Origin: Thermomicrobiales bacterium
GTDB taxonomy: Bacteria; Chloroflexota; Chloroflexia; Thermomicrobiales; UBA6265
Length of the DNA: 36,020 nucleotides
Direction of reading: 5' to 3'
Assembly: GCA_030446955.1 (NCBI GenBank)
Contig: JAUJMG010000004.1
Location: 1,393 to 37,412, forward strand
The position numbers were made by a program, and so were the translations under genes. A model generated the notes under the pieces. That model had not been told where the DNA came from. It worked only from the letters and a program-made list of their open reading frames with translations, and did not search any database. Positions within the stretch are counted from its first letter, which is position 1. Each line of letters begins with the position of its first letter. Shown here piece by piece: positions 22,476 through 31,628 of this stretch.

Positions 22476-23831
22476 TCAGGCATGTGAGAAGGGCGAGCCG
22501 CCGAGAGCAGACTCGGGACGAGGCGAGCCGGCAACCGTCCGCGCTCGCGGTGCCCCGACCCGGAGCGCCTCCTGGAGGCCCAACAACGAAAAGAGGAGGA
22601 GGTTTGTCGCGACCGCCGTCGCCGGCTGGATCATGCCCATGAGCGTGTAACAGATGATCCCCACGGATAAGGCCGGCCCCCGCAGAGACAGCCCCGGCGC
22701 CTCGTCGCGTCGCCTCCGGAATCCCGCTCCGATCCCATGCAAGGTGAGCCCTGCCAGGCAAATCGCCGCCGGGATGCCGACCTCGCCGGCCGTCATGAGC
22801 AGGATATTCTCCGGCGAGAAGGTGCTTTCCTCTCGGCTGGCGCCTCTCACCCAGTACGATGCGGCGTAGACATCTGAGAAGTTGTCGGGGCCGACGCCAA
22901 GCAAGGGGTGATCCGCGATGACGCGAAGTGCCGCCCGGATCACGTAGCCCCGCTGGGTCGCGCTGTCGGACGCGAGGATGCCACCGGCAGCCCGCTCCTG
23001 GATCACCGTCGTCGCGCCGGACAACCACACCACCGCAGCGACGACCCCCACGGCCACGAGCGCCGGGATCAACGACCAGGTTCTCCCCGAGCGCAGCAGA
23101 ACCACCAGCGCGACCCCGGCGACCAGCCGTGCCGACTTCGATCCCGTGACGATCATCGCGATTGGCAGGAGCCCAAGCATAACCAGATAGAACCGTTGGG
23201 CTCGGCCTCCCTGCGTTCGGACGAGCGCCGCCGCGAACCCGAGGAACGGGGCAAGGTAGGTCACCAGCTCCAAGGGGTTGCCCATCGAGCCCCAGACTCG
23301 GAACTTGCCCGTCTCTCCATAGAGGTTGGCCCAGGGCGGCCCCCAAGACCAAAACCAGGCTGCATTGGGGCCGAGCCGCCACTGCACCAGCGCAAACGCA
23401 ACCGCGATGGCGCAGCCGGTCCAGAGCCCCACCACGAGCGCCGCTCTGGTTCGGGCGTCTCGAGCGAGCACGAAGATGGCGAGATAGGCGGCAAAGTATT
23501 CGAGCGGGCGGATCACCCCGTCCGGGCGCACCTGCTCCGCGATCCCGAGGTCGGCGGCACCATGCCAGAACCATGCGGCCAGGGAGAGCAGAACGAAGGA
23601 GCCCATTAGGACCACGGACCTGGAAACGACCAGTCCATCCTCCATGATCGCGACCACGGCCACTCCCGTCATCCCGAGCAAGAGCACCTCCGCGCCTGAT
23701 CCCGTGCCGCCCAGGAAGGAGCGCGAGACGTTCGTCAGCGGGATACTGGCGGCGAACAGGAACACCAGCAGCCGCGCCAGGCTCCTCATCGTCGCCACCG
23801 GTTCGTGTCCTCCCTCCAGCCGGATCATCAT
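22476..23831 (-). CDS. O-antigen ligase/Wzy-like polysaccharide polymerase
   Basis: A 451-residue polytopic protein with about eleven hydrophobic helices. The Wzy_C/O-antigen-ligase signature is present: a periplasmic-type loop with Arg294 (SATQRGYVIRAALRVI) followed by ADHPLLGVGPDNFSD with His308. Before it lies ARLVAGVALVVLL. Such proteins join lipid-linked repeat units on the outer face of the membrane. Next to the flippase it is best read as the Wzy polymerase. The tandem ATGs at 23831 and 23828 follow AGGGAG, leaving a six-base gap after the flippase gene. The hydrophilic C-terminal tail (PRARTVAGSPRPESALGG) is unusual but in frame. Confidence 0.88.
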   Translation of the reverse strand: MMIRLEGGHEPVATMRSLARLLVFLFAASIPLTNVSRSFLGGTGSGAEVLLLGMTGVAVVAIMEDGLVVSRSVVLMGSFVLLSLAAWFWHGAADLGIAEQVRPDGVIRPLEYFAAYLAIFVLARDARTRAALVVGLWTGCAIAVAFALVQWRLGPNAAWFWSWGPPWANLYGETGKFRVWGSMGNPLELVTYLAPFLGFAAALVRTQGGRAQRFYLVMLGLLPIAMIVTGSKSARLVAGVALVVLLRSGRTWSLIPALVAVGVVAAVVWLSGATTVIQERAAGGILASDSATQRGYVIRAALRVIADHPLLGVGPDNFSDVYAASYWVRGASREESTFSPENILLMTAGEVGIPAAICLAGLTLHGIGAGFRRRRDEAPGLSLRGPALSVGIICYTLMGMIQPATAVATNLLLFSLLGLQEALRVGAPRARTVAGSPRPESALGGSPFSHA

Positions 23832-23837
23832 GGCTCC

Positions 23838-25358
23838 CTACTGGGCCCACGATCGCCGGGGAAGGGCCGCCTGGGACAGGCGCTGGACGAGCGGGCGCTC
23901 CTCCAGCGTCAGGAGCCACGTCCAGGCTGCGACCGCCGCGCAGGGAAGCGCCACGACAAGGAAGGCCACCTCCAACGCGGGCGCTGCGGGCTGCGCCGCG
24001 AAGCCGAGGGCGAGCCCAGGGGCGACTAGGATCAACAGCCCCCGCCACGGCAAGGTCGTGGGACCGGGCAGGAGACGCCCCGTCGCGGCGAACAGGAGCG
24101 CCATGTCGAGTGCCGCACGCAGGCTCCAGGCGATGGCCGCGCCCTCCAGGCCCAAGAAGTTCACCAGCGCCCAGAGTGCCGCCACGTAGAGCGGCAACTC
24201 AATCAGGTGAAAGCGCGCCGTTAGGTCGGCCCGGCCCGTCCCCTGCAGCAGCGCGAACGGGATCTGGGCGAGGCTGTTGAAGAGCACGCCGATGGCGAGC
24301 CACTGAAGCACGCCCGTCCCTTTGGCGGCAAAGCCCTCGCCTAGCCACAGCCGAAGACCGGTTTCGGCCAGCACCACGATCGTCAGGACGCAGGGGAAGA
24401 TCGCCAGCAGCACCCACCGCACCGCCCGGTCGAGCAGCCGCCGCGCTTGGGCGGCGTCCTGGCCGAAGCCGGCCGCGAACGCCGGAAAGAGCACCCCGGC
24501 CAGCGCCGACGGCACGATCAGCAGCTTGGTCACTAGGTCGAACGGGGTGGCGTAGTAGGTGACCGCGCTCAGCGAGACCAGGCCGCCGAGGAGGAACCTG
24601 TCCAGCGTCGCCATCAGCGGGCTGACGACGTTGGAGACCGTCATCCAGCCCCCCGTCCGCAGCAGAGGTCCGATCGACGCCCGCACGATCCTCCGCCCGC
24701 GCCCCAGCGCGGGCATCGTCCGCAAGCACAGCGCAAGGTGGATGGCCCAGGCCACGATCCTCCCGGCAAGCAGCGCGGCGACGATCGGCACCAGGCTCCG
24801 GGAGAAGGGCAACACCGCCACCGGGGCGACGAATGTGAACAGCCCCATCCCGGCCCGCAGCGTGCCGGTCAGCCGGAACCACTGCCGCGCCTCCAGGGTC
24901 CCCCGCAGCCCCGCGGTCGTGATCGTGACCGGGATCGAGAGCGCCAGCAGGTAGAACGCCCCGCGCGTCTCCTGCCGTAGATCAGCTGGGATCTTCAGCG
25001 CCGAGTTCACGAGCCACGCCGACGCAGTGATCCCGGCCGCGCACCCCGCCACGCCCAGGCCGAGCATCAGCAGGAGGGCGGTCCAGAAGAGGGCCGGAAT
25101 CTCCTCCTCCCGCCCCGTCCCCAACTTCTCCGCGACCACCCGCGTCAGCGCCCGCCCCAGCCCGAAGTCGAACAGGCTGAAGTACCCCACCGCCATCCAG
25201 GCGAGGTTGAGGAGGCCGAAACGCTCGGTGCCGAGTTCCCGGATCAGGATCGGGATGGTGACGAGCGCCACCAGCATCGGTCCGCCCGTCCCCGCCAGGT
25301 TCCAGAGCGTATTCCGCGCCATTCCCGGACTGCCTGGGGCCAGCGCGGGGTTAGCCAT
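23838..25358 (-). CDS. Polysaccharide flippase (Wzx/PST, MATE-like)
   Basis: About 506 residues with twelve to fourteen hydrophobic helices and the polysaccharide-transport pattern: ARNTLWNLAGTGGPMLVALVTIPILIRELGTERFGLLNLAW near the N-terminus, then GLGRALTRVVAEKLG and, in the second half, TVSNVVSPLMATLDRFLLGGL. It would move lipid-linked repeat units across the membrane. I chose the ATG at 25358 because it overlaps the rfbC stop by eight bases (ATGGCTAA), implying coupled translation; a start at 25394 would give 12 unusual extra residues. It is immediately upstream of the polymerase gene. Confidence 0.9.
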   Translation of the reverse strand: MANPALAPGSPGMARNTLWNLAGTGGPMLVALVTIPILIRELGTERFGLLNLAWMAVGYFSLFDFGLGRALTRVVAEKLGTGREEEIPALFWTALLLMLGLGVAGCAAGITASAWLVNSALKIPADLRQETRGAFYLLALSIPVTITTAGLRGTLEARQWFRLTGTLRAGMGLFTFVAPVAVLPFSRSLVPIVAALLAGRIVAWAIHLALCLRTMPALGRGRRIVRASIGPLLRTGGWMTVSNVVSPLMATLDRFLLGGLVSLSAVTYYATPFDLVTKLLIVPSALAGVLFPAFAAGFGQDAAQARRLLDRAVRWVLLAIFPCVLTIVVLAETGLRLWLGEGFAAKGTGVLQWLAIGVLFNSLAQIPFALLQGTGRADLTARFHLIELPLYVAALWALVNFLGLEGAAIAWSLRAALDMALLFAATGRLLPGPTTLPWRGLLILVAPGLALGFAAQPAAPALEVAFLVVALPCAAVAAWTWLLTLEERPLVQRLSQAALPRRSWAQ

Positions 25359-25914
25359 CAACGCCGTAGCGGGGAAGCTGGCCCGGCGACACATCCCGCA
25401 GGAGCGGGGCGGCCGCGTCCTTGGGGGAGAGCACGGGCGCCGCCACGGGCCAGGCGATGGCGAGGTCCGGGTCGTCCCAGCGGATGCTCCCCTCGGCCTC
25501 CGGCCGGTAGAAATCGGTGCACTTGTAGGCGAAGAGCGCGCGCTCGCTCGTCACCGCGAACCCGTGGGCAAACCCTTCCGGCACGTAGAGCCGGCGCTGG
25601 TTCTCCGCCGAGAGCGTCACCCCGACCCAGCGGCCGTAGGTCGGCGACCCAACCCGGATGTCGACCGCCACGTCGAAGACCTCGCCCTCGATCACGGAGA
25701 CCAGCTTGCCCTGCGGGTTCGGGTGCTGATAGTGGAGGGCCCGGATCACGCCCCGCGTGGAGCAGGAGAGGTTGTCCTGCACGAACCGCGTCGGCAGCCC
25801 AGCCGCGCCGTACGCCGCCTCGTTCCAGGTCTCCAGAAAGTAGCCCCGGTCGTCTCGGAAGACCCGTGGCTCGACGATCACGACCCCCGGCAGGTCGGTT
25901 TCGACCACGTTCAC
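25351..25914 (-). CDS. rfbC: dTDP-4-dehydrorhamnose 3,5-epimerase
   Basis: A 187-residue RmlC-type cupin epimerase acting on dTDP-4-keto-6-deoxyglucose. It shows RVFRDDRGYFLETW, RGVIRALHYQHPNPQGKLV with catalytic His61, YVPEGFAHGF, and YKCTDFYRPEAEGSIRWDDP with the active-site tyrosine. The GTG at 25914 overlaps the rfbA stop as GTGA; the longer open frame upstream is a shadow over rfbA. The product feeds dTDP-L-rhamnose synthesis, but the reductase rfbD is not in the window. Confidence 0.94.
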   Translation of the reverse strand: MNVVETDLPGVVIVEPRVFRDDRGYFLETWNEAAYGAAGLPTRFVQDNLSCSTRGVIRALHYQHPNPQGKLVSVIEGEVFDVAVDIRVGSPTYGRWVGVTLSAENQRRLYVPEGFAHGFAVTSERALFAYKCTDFYRPEAEGSIRWDDPDLAIAWPVAAPVLSPKDAAAPLLRDVSPGQLPRYGVDG

Positions 25915-26786
25915 CAGCCGCCCCCGTTCCGCGCCACGGACGCCAGGTAGCTGCCGTACTCGTTCCCCATCCCCGCCGCCAGCGTCTCCAGTTCCTCCGC
26001 CCCGATGTAGCCCATCCGGTAGGCCACCTCTTCCGGGCAGGCCACCTTCAGCCCCTGCCGCTCCTCGATGATCTGGATAAAGCTGGAAGCCTGCTGCAGC
26101 GCCTCCGGGGTGCCGGTGTCCAGCCAGGCCACCCCTCGCCCCAGGATCGCCACCCGCAGTTGGCCCCGCCGCAGGTACTCCAGGTTGACGTCGGTGATCT
26201 CGTACTCGCCCCGGGCCGAGGGCCGAAGCTCCCGTGCGATCTCCAGCACCCGGTTGTCGTAGAAGTAGAGCCCCGTCACGGCGTAGTGGGACTTGGGGAC
26301 CGCCGGTTTCTCCTCCAGGCCGATCGCCACGCCGGCGGCGTCGAACTCCACCACCCCGTAGCGCTGCGGGTCCTTGACGTAATAGCCGAAGACGGTCGCC
26401 CCCACCATCTGCGCCGCGCCTTCCTGGACCGCCTCCGGAAAACCGTGGCCGTAGTAGATGTTGTCGCCCAGCACCAGCGCCACCGGGTCGTTGCCGACGA
26501 ACTCCCGCCCGATCACGAAGGCCTGGGCGAGTCCCTCCGGGCGCGGCTGGGTCGCGTAGCAGATCCGCAGGCCCCACTGGGACCCGTCCCCCAGCAGGTC
26601 CGCAAAGCGGGGCAAGTCCATCGGCGTCGAGATGACGAGGATCTCCCGGATCCCGGCCATCATCAGGGTGCTGAGCGGGTAGTAGATCATCGGCTTGTCG
26701 TAGACCGGCAGCAGTTGCTTGCTCAGCACTCGGGTCAGCGGGTAGAGGCGGGTGCCGGATCCCCCCGCCAGGATGATCCCCTTCAC
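25911..26786 (-). CDS. rfbA: Glucose-1-phosphate thymidylyltransferase
   Basis: A 291-residue short-form RmlA, matching the usual length. It makes dTDP-glucose from dTTP and glucose-1-phosphate. The nucleotide-binding LAGGSGTRLYPLT (6-18), SKQLLPVYDKPMIYYPL, LVLGDNIYYG and EEKPAVPKSHYAVTGLYFYD are all intact, as is the C-terminal WLDTGTPEALQQAS. The GTG at 26786 overlaps the rfbB stop (GTGA), so the three rfb genes are translationally coupled in the order B-A-C. Confidence 0.96.
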   Translation of the reverse strand: MKGIILAGGSGTRLYPLTRVLSKQLLPVYDKPMIYYPLSTLMMAGIREILVISTPMDLPRFADLLGDGSQWGLRICYATQPRPEGLAQAFVIGREFVGNDPVALVLGDNIYYGHGFPEAVQEGAAQMVGATVFGYYVKDPQRYGVVEFDAAGVAIGLEEKPAVPKSHYAVTGLYFYDNRVLEIARELRPSARGEYEITDVNLEYLRRGQLRVAILGRGVAWLDTGTPEALQQASSFIQIIEERQGLKVACPEEVAYRMGYIGAEELETLAAGMGNEYGSYLASVARNGGGW

Positions 26787-27850
26787 GCCGTCCGCCCCGC
26801 CGCCAGCCCCAGCCGCTCCCGACCGTAGGCGCCGCCGAGCACCGTCTCCGCCCAGGTCCGGTGCTCCGCGTACCAGGCCACCGTCTTCCGCAGGCCCGAA
26901 GCAAAGGTCTCCGCCGGCCGCCAGCCCAGCTCCCGCCCGACCTTGCTCGCGTCGATCGCGTAGCGCAGGTCGTGGCCCGGCCGATCGGCCACGAACGCGA
27001 TCAGGTTCGCGTGGGGGACGTGGGGGGAGTCCGGCACCAGCTCGTCCAGGATGGCGCAGATGGCGCGCACCACCGCCAGGTTGGTCTGCTCGTTGTGCCC
27101 GCCCACGTTGTAGGTCTCGCCGGGGCGGCCTCTCTCCAACACGGTTCGCAGCGCGCGGGCATGGTCCTCCACGTAGAGCCAGTCGCGCACGTTGTCGCCG
27201 CGCCCATAGATCGGCAACGGCTCCCCCGCCAGGGCGTTGCCGATGGTCAGCGGAATTAGCTTCTCGGGGTACTGGTACGGCCCATAGTTGTTGGAGCAGT
27301 TGGTGATCAGCGCCGGCAGGCCGTAGGTGTGGTGCCAGGCCCGGACCAGGTGGTCAGAGCCCGCCTTGGTCGCCGCGTAGGGGGAGTTCGGCCGGTACGG
27401 CGTCTCCTCGGTGAAGAACCCCTCAGCCCCCAAACTCCCGTAGACCTCGTCCGTCGAGACGTGCAGGAAGCGGAACGCGCCCCACGCCTCGGCTGGGACC
27501 CCCGCTCGGTAGGCCTGGGCCGCCTCCAGCAACGCGAACGTGCCGACGATGTTGGTGGAGACGAACGCGGCCGGCCCGTCGATGGAGCGGTCGACGTGCG
27601 ACTCGGCCGCCAGGTGCATCACCGCCGTCGGCTTGAACCAGTCGAAGGCGTGCCGAACCGCCCCAGCATCGCAGATGTCGGCCTCGACGAAGTGGTAGCG
27701 GGGGTTGCCGGCGACCTCGGCGACCGAGGCCAGGTTGCCGGCGTAGGTCAGCTTGTCAAGGTTGAGCACCTCGGCGTCCGTCTCGCGGAGGAGGTGGCGC
27801 ACAACGGCCGAGCCGATGAACCCCGCGCCCCCCGTCACGACGATCCGCAT
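26783..27850 (-). CDS. rfbB: dTDP-glucose 4,6-dehydratase
   Basis: A 355-residue RmlB of the extended SDR family, converting dTDP-glucose to dTDP-4-keto-6-deoxyglucose. NAD is bound by TGGAGFIG (6-13). The catalytic set is complete: Thr133, Asp134 and Glu135 in STDEVYG, and Tyr158 and Lys162 in YAATK. LAAESHVDRSIDGP and NCSNNYGPYQYPEKLIPL are diagnostic for RmlB. The ATG at 27850 follows GGGGAGGG; the frame extends to 27916 without support. It is 69 bp after the epimerase gene and overlaps rfbA. Confidence 0.96.
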   Translation of the reverse strand: MRIVVTGGAGFIGSAVVRHLLRETDAEVLNLDKLTYAGNLASVAEVAGNPRYHFVEADICDAGAVRHAFDWFKPTAVMHLAAESHVDRSIDGPAAFVSTNIVGTFALLEAAQAYRAGVPAEAWGAFRFLHVSTDEVYGSLGAEGFFTEETPYRPNSPYAATKAGSDHLVRAWHHTYGLPALITNCSNNYGPYQYPEKLIPLTIGNALAGEPLPIYGRGDNVRDWLYVEDHARALRTVLERGRPGETYNVGGHNEQTNLAVVRAICAILDELVPDSPHVPHANLIAFVADRPGHDLRYAIDASKVGRELGWRPAETFASGLRKTVAWYAEHRTWAETVLGGAYGRERLGLAAGRTA

Positions 27851-27919
27851 CACACCCTCCCCGCTGCCCGGCCGGCCGCGATCAGTCTCTGCTCCCGGCC
27901 CGCGCCCCGCTGCCATCCG

Positions 27920-28927
27920 TCAGACCCCGTGGTAGTTTCGATACCAGGCCACGAACCGCGCCACCCCTTCCTCAATCGACGTTGAGGGGGCAAAGCCCAT
28001 CTCGCGGCAGAGGTCCGCCACGTCCGCAAATGTCACCGGGACATCACCCGGCTGGGGCGGGCACAAGCGCGTCTCCGCCCGCCTGCCGAGGCATGCTTCC
28101 AGCACCCCGACGAAGCGGCGCAGTTCCACCGGTTCGCCGCGACCGATGTTGTAGAGCCGGTACGGAGCGCTGCTGACGCCCGGATCGGGCGCATCTCCGC
28201 TCCAGGCAGGGTCCGGCGCCGGGGGGTGGTCCAGCACCCGCAGCACTCCCTCCACCGCGTCGTCGACGTAGGTGAAGTCACGCTGGGCCTGCCCGTGGTG
28301 AAACAGCTCAATCGGACGCCCTGCCAGGATCGCCTCCGTGAACAGGAAGTAGGCCATATCCGGCCTGCCCCAAGGCCCGTAAACGGTGAAGAATCGCAGC
28401 CCGGTTACCGGCAGCCCGTAGAGATGGCTGTAGGTGTGGGCCATCAGCTCGTTCGCCTTCTTCGTCGCCGCGTAGAAGCTCACCGGGTGATCCACGTTGT
28501 CATGGACCGAGAACGGCACCTTGGTATTCGCGCCATAGACGGAGGAGGAGGAGGCGAAGACGAGGTGGCTCACCGCGGCGTGGCGGCACCCCTCCAGCAC
28601 GTTGCCGAACCCGACCAGATTGGCGTCCACGTAGGCGCCCGGGTCCTCCACCGAGTGCCGCACCCCCGCCTGCGCCGCCAGGTGGACCACCGCCTCCGGC
28701 CGCTCCACCGCGAAGAGATCTGCCACCGCCTCCCGGGCGGCCACGTCTAGGCGGCAGAACCGGAACCCCGGGCAGCCTTCAAGGCGCCCCAGACGGGCCT
28801 CCTTCAGCCGAGGGTCGTAGGACCCGTTCAGGTTGTCGAGCCCGATCACCTCGTCGCCCCGCTCCAGCAGGCGGGCCGTGACGAACGAGCCGATGAACCC
28901 GGCGGCGCCGGTGACCAGGACCCGCAT
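27920..28927 (-). CDS. UDP-glucuronate 4-epimerase-like NAD-dependent epimerase
   Basis: A 335-residue extended SDR. It has TGAAGFIG (6-13), LDNLNGSYDPRLKEARL (characteristic of UDP-glucuronate epimerases), VVHLAAQAGVRHSVEDP, SSSSVYGAN (127-133) and the YxxxK pair Tyr152/Lys156, plus GLRFFTVYGPWGRPDMA, again typical of this subgroup. It would interconvert UDP-GlcA and UDP-GalA using the product of the adjacent ugd. The ATG at 28927 shares one base with the ugd stop (TGATG). Other 4-epimerase specificities cannot be excluded. Confidence 0.88.
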   Translation of the reverse strand: MRVLVTGAAGFIGSFVTARLLERGDEVIGLDNLNGSYDPRLKEARLGRLEGCPGFRFCRLDVAAREAVADLFAVERPEAVVHLAAQAGVRHSVEDPGAYVDANLVGFGNVLEGCRHAAVSHLVFASSSSVYGANTKVPFSVHDNVDHPVSFYAATKKANELMAHTYSHLYGLPVTGLRFFTVYGPWGRPDMAYFLFTEAILAGRPIELFHHGQAQRDFTYVDDAVEGVLRVLDHPPAPDPAWSGDAPDPGVSSAPYRLYNIGRGEPVELRRFVGVLEACLGRRAETRLCPPQPGDVPVTFADVADLCREMGFAPSTSIEEGVARFVAWYRNYHGV

Positions 28928-30288
28928 CAGGTGCCGCCAACCCCGGGCGCCGTCCCGTCACGACCCGTCCCCAGGCCGATCCCGTGGTAGGAAATCCCCT
29001 CCGACGCCAGGCGCACCGGGTCGTAGAGATTGCGCCCGTCGAAGACGATCGGCCGCTTGAGCTTGGCCTTGATCGCCCCGAAGTCCGGGCTCCGGAAGAC
29101 CCGCCACTCCGTCACGATGATCAGCGCGTCCGCGTCCTCCAGCGCTTCCTCAGGATTCTCGTAGAGACGCAGATCCGGGCGCTCGCCGTATAGGCGGCGC
29201 GCCTCGTTCATCGCCTCCGGGTCGTGTGCCTGCACCGTCGCCCCGGCCGCCCAGAGCGCCTCCATCAGGGGCCGGCTGGGCGCCTCCCGCATGTCGTCCG
29301 TGTTGGGTTTGAAGGCCAGCCCCCAGAGCGCGAAGACGCGGCCGCGCAGGTCGTCGCCGAAGTGGCGGCGGATCTTGCCCGGCAGCACGAGTTTCTGCCG
29401 CTCGTTGACCGCCTCCACCGCCCGCAGCAGTTCCGCGTCGTAGCCCACCTCGACGGCGGTCCGCTCCAGCGCCCGCACGTCCTTCGGAAAGCAGGATCCC
29501 CCGTAGCCGGCCCCCGGGTAGATGAAGTCGTAGCCGATTCGGGGGTCGGAGCCGATCCCCACCCGGACGTGCTCGATGTCCGCTCCCAGCCGTTCCGCCA
29601 GGTTGGCCAGCTCGTTCATGAAGGAGATCTTGGTCGCCAGCATCGCGTTGGCGGCGTACTTGGTCAGCTCCGCCGAGCGGACATCCATCACCAGCATCCG
29701 GCCGTGGTTCCGATTGAACGGCGCATAGAGTTCCTGGAGGATCTCGATCGCGCGCGGCGACTCTGCCCCGACCACGATTCGATCCGGCTTCATGAAGTCG
29801 TCGATCGCGTCGCCTTCCTTCAGAAACTCGGGGTTGGAGACGACGTCGAAGACCAGGTCGAGGCCGCGGGCGGCCAGCCGTTCGGTCAGGATCGCCCGCA
29901 CCCGGTCCGCCGTCCCGACCGGCACGGTGGACTTGGTGATGACCACCTTCTCTTCCTGCATCGCATCGCCGATGCTGGTCGCCACCGCCTCCACAAAGCG
30001 GATATCTGAGGAGCCGTCCTGGCTTGGCGGGGTCCCAACCGTGATGAAGAGACAGCAGCCGTGGTCCACCGCGTGCTGGACGTCGGTCGTGAAGCAGAGC
30101 CGCCCCGCCCGCGCGTTGCGCTCCACCATCTCCGCCAGCCCCGGCTCGAAGATCGGGATCCCCCCGCCGTTCAGCAGGTCGATCTTCTGGCGGTCCACGT
30201 CCAGGCAGACGACCTCGTTGCCCACGTCCGCCAGGCACGCGCCCGTGACCAGGCCGACGTAGCCTGTGCCGAAGATGGTGACCTTCAC
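28927..30288 (-). CDS. ugd: UDP-glucose 6-dehydrogenase
   Basis: A 453-residue enzyme oxidising UDP-glucose to UDP-glucuronate with two NAD. The N-terminal Rossmann motif is FGTGYVGLVTGACLAD, and KSTVPVGTADRV and NPEFLKEGDAIDDFMKPDRI follow. The catalytic nucleophile is Cys266 in GYGGSCFPKD, and the C-terminal domain carries GLAFKPNTDDMREAPS. The start is a GTG at 30288; GAGAGG lies about 15 bases upstream and AAGG immediately before, so the exact start is somewhat uncertain. It heads the coupled ugd-epimerase-rfb-wzx run and follows a 174-bp gap after the WecA-like gene. Confidence 0.95.
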   Translation of the reverse strand: MKVTIFGTGYVGLVTGACLADVGNEVVCLDVDRQKIDLLNGGGIPIFEPGLAEMVERNARAGRLCFTTDVQHAVDHGCCLFITVGTPPSQDGSSDIRFVEAVATSIGDAMQEEKVVITKSTVPVGTADRVRAILTERLAARGLDLVFDVVSNPEFLKEGDAIDDFMKPDRIVVGAESPRAIEILQELYAPFNRNHGRMLVMDVRSAELTKYAANAMLATKISFMNELANLAERLGADIEHVRVGIGSDPRIGYDFIYPGAGYGGSCFPKDVRALERTAVEVGYDAELLRAVEAVNERQKLVLPGKIRRHFGDDLRGRVFALWGLAFKPNTDDMREAPSRPLMEALWAAGATVQAHDPEAMNEARRLYGERPDLRLYENPEEALEDADALIIVTEWRVFRSPDFGAIKAKLKRPIVFDGRNLYDPVRLASEGISYHGIGLGTGRDGTAPGVGGT

Positions 30289-30462
30289 CCTTGTTCTGCC
30301 TCTCCCGTGGCGTGGGCGCCCGTCCGCGGCCCACTAGCACCAAGCCTGACGATCGTACGGTCGACCGGGTCCGACGGCCATGGGACGATGAGGCCGGATG
30401 TCGTGAGCGTCGCCGCGATCGGATAATGATACAGAGGACCGGCTGCTTCGCGCCCCGGTGTG

Positions 30463-31512
30463 TTAGGCAACCTCCACCTCCGCCCGCGGCTTGATGTTCC
30501 TTCGCCGCTCACCCCGAAGGTCACCCTCCTCGCGCCCGGTCCAGATTGCGAACCCGACCAGCACTGCCGCCACGGCAAGAAGGATCAACGCTTGCGTTGG
30601 CCGCGCTCCACGGGTGTATGCCTCGGCCGCGATCCCGCCCAGCGCGGCTCCCATGGCGTAGAGGATGGCGACGGTCCGATGACTCCAGCCGGCCGTTGTA
30701 AGTCGCTGGTACAGGTGACCGCGGTGCGGGGTGAAGGGGCTTTCTCCAGATCGCAGTCTGCGTAGAAGCGTGAAGGCGGTGTCGAAGAGGAACGGGGCGA
30801 ACAGGAGCAGACCGGGAATAAGCTCCACAGTGCCGTCCATCGGTAGCAGAAACATCCCAGCCAGAGCGAAGCCGATGAACTGGCTCCCGCTGTCTCCCAT
30901 GAAAATGGAGGCGGGATGGCTGTTCCAGGTGAGGAAACCCGCGCTCGCGGCCGCCAGCGCAACCAGAAGCGGCAGGGCGTCCGCCTGGACGAACGGGACC
31001 AATCCGACCGCCGTCACTGTCGCCAGACCGGCCACGATGCCATCGATGCCGTCTATGAAGTTGACCGCGTTGGCCAAGCCACACAACCAGACGACGCCGA
31101 AGAGAGCAGCCAGCGCCCCGGGAAGACGACCAGACCATCCCGGCAGATCCATCTCGACATCCGGACGGACCACGGCGACCAGCACGATCGCCATCATCAA
31201 CTGGACCCCGCATTTCCTGGCCGCCCCCAACGGCCTCAGGTCATCAATCAGGCCCATGGCGAAGAGCACCAGTGCGGTCCCGAGAAGGGCGGCCACCTGG
31301 CGCTGAAAGATGCCATCGACCAACACCACCCCAGCGAGCGTGCCAAGTCCGATGGCCACGCCGCCGAGGCGCGGCACCGGAGCACGATGCGAGCTGCGAG
31401 CGTTGGGGTGATCCAACAGCGCACGGCTGACCGCGAGGTGACGGACGAGCATCGTGCCGCCGGCCGCACACAGGAACCCGAGTAAGATCGGTAAGGACAA
31501 CCTATCGGTCAT
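30463..31512 (-). CDS. WecA/MraY-type undecaprenyl-phosphate sugar-1-phosphate transferase
   Basis: A 349-residue polytopic enzyme of the polyprenyl-phosphate N-acetylhexosamine-1-phosphate transferase family. It shows the Mg-binding Asp pair (GLIDDLRPLG), NAVNFIDGIDG (about 148-158), FMGDSGS and the HRGHLYQRL cytoplasmic loop that marks WecA/TagO-type rather than MraY. It would start each polysaccharide or wall-polymer unit by placing a sugar-phosphate on the lipid carrier. The ATG at 31512 has an AGGA about ten bases upstream; a TTG at 31518 is closer to the site. The C-terminal tail is basic (GERRRNIKPR). Confidence 0.93.
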   Translation of the reverse strand: MTDRLSLPILLGFLCAAGGTMLVRHLAVSRALLDHPNARSSHRAPVPRLGGVAIGLGTLAGVVLVDGIFQRQVAALLGTALVLFAMGLIDDLRPLGAARKCGVQLMMAIVLVAVVRPDVEMDLPGWSGRLPGALAALFGVVWLCGLANAVNFIDGIDGIVAGLATVTAVGLVPFVQADALPLLVALAAASAGFLTWNSHPASIFMGDSGSQFIGFALAGMFLLPMDGTVELIPGLLLFAPFLFDTAFTLLRRLRSGESPFTPHRGHLYQRLTTAGWSHRTVAILYAMGAALGGIAAEAYTRGARPTQALILLAVAAVLVGFAIWTGREEGDLRGERRRNIKPRAEVEVA

Positions 31513-31628
31513 CGACAAGAAATCCTGCTCGCACGCTCAGCGAAACGGTGGCGCCCAAAGGCGGCCGAGGACAATCTTCGAGTTGGCCGGCCCCGTGTTC
31601 TCCCTCGGCTCGGGAGATCGTTCCGTGT

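Noticed and set aside
22462..24048. Minus-strand frame of 528 codons over the Wzy-like gene
   Set aside because: It is an alternative frame of the polymerase and flippase genes, Gly/Arg-rich, with no membrane pattern.
25915..26904. Upstream extension of the rfbC frame
   Set aside because: It only shadows rfbA in another frame; the GTGA overlap at 25911-25914 gives a family-sized RfbC.
26783..30288. A CRISPR array or integrase explaining the minus-strand gene island
   Set aside because: No regularly spaced repeats, integrase, transposase or tRNA-end attachment site was seen anywhere in the window.
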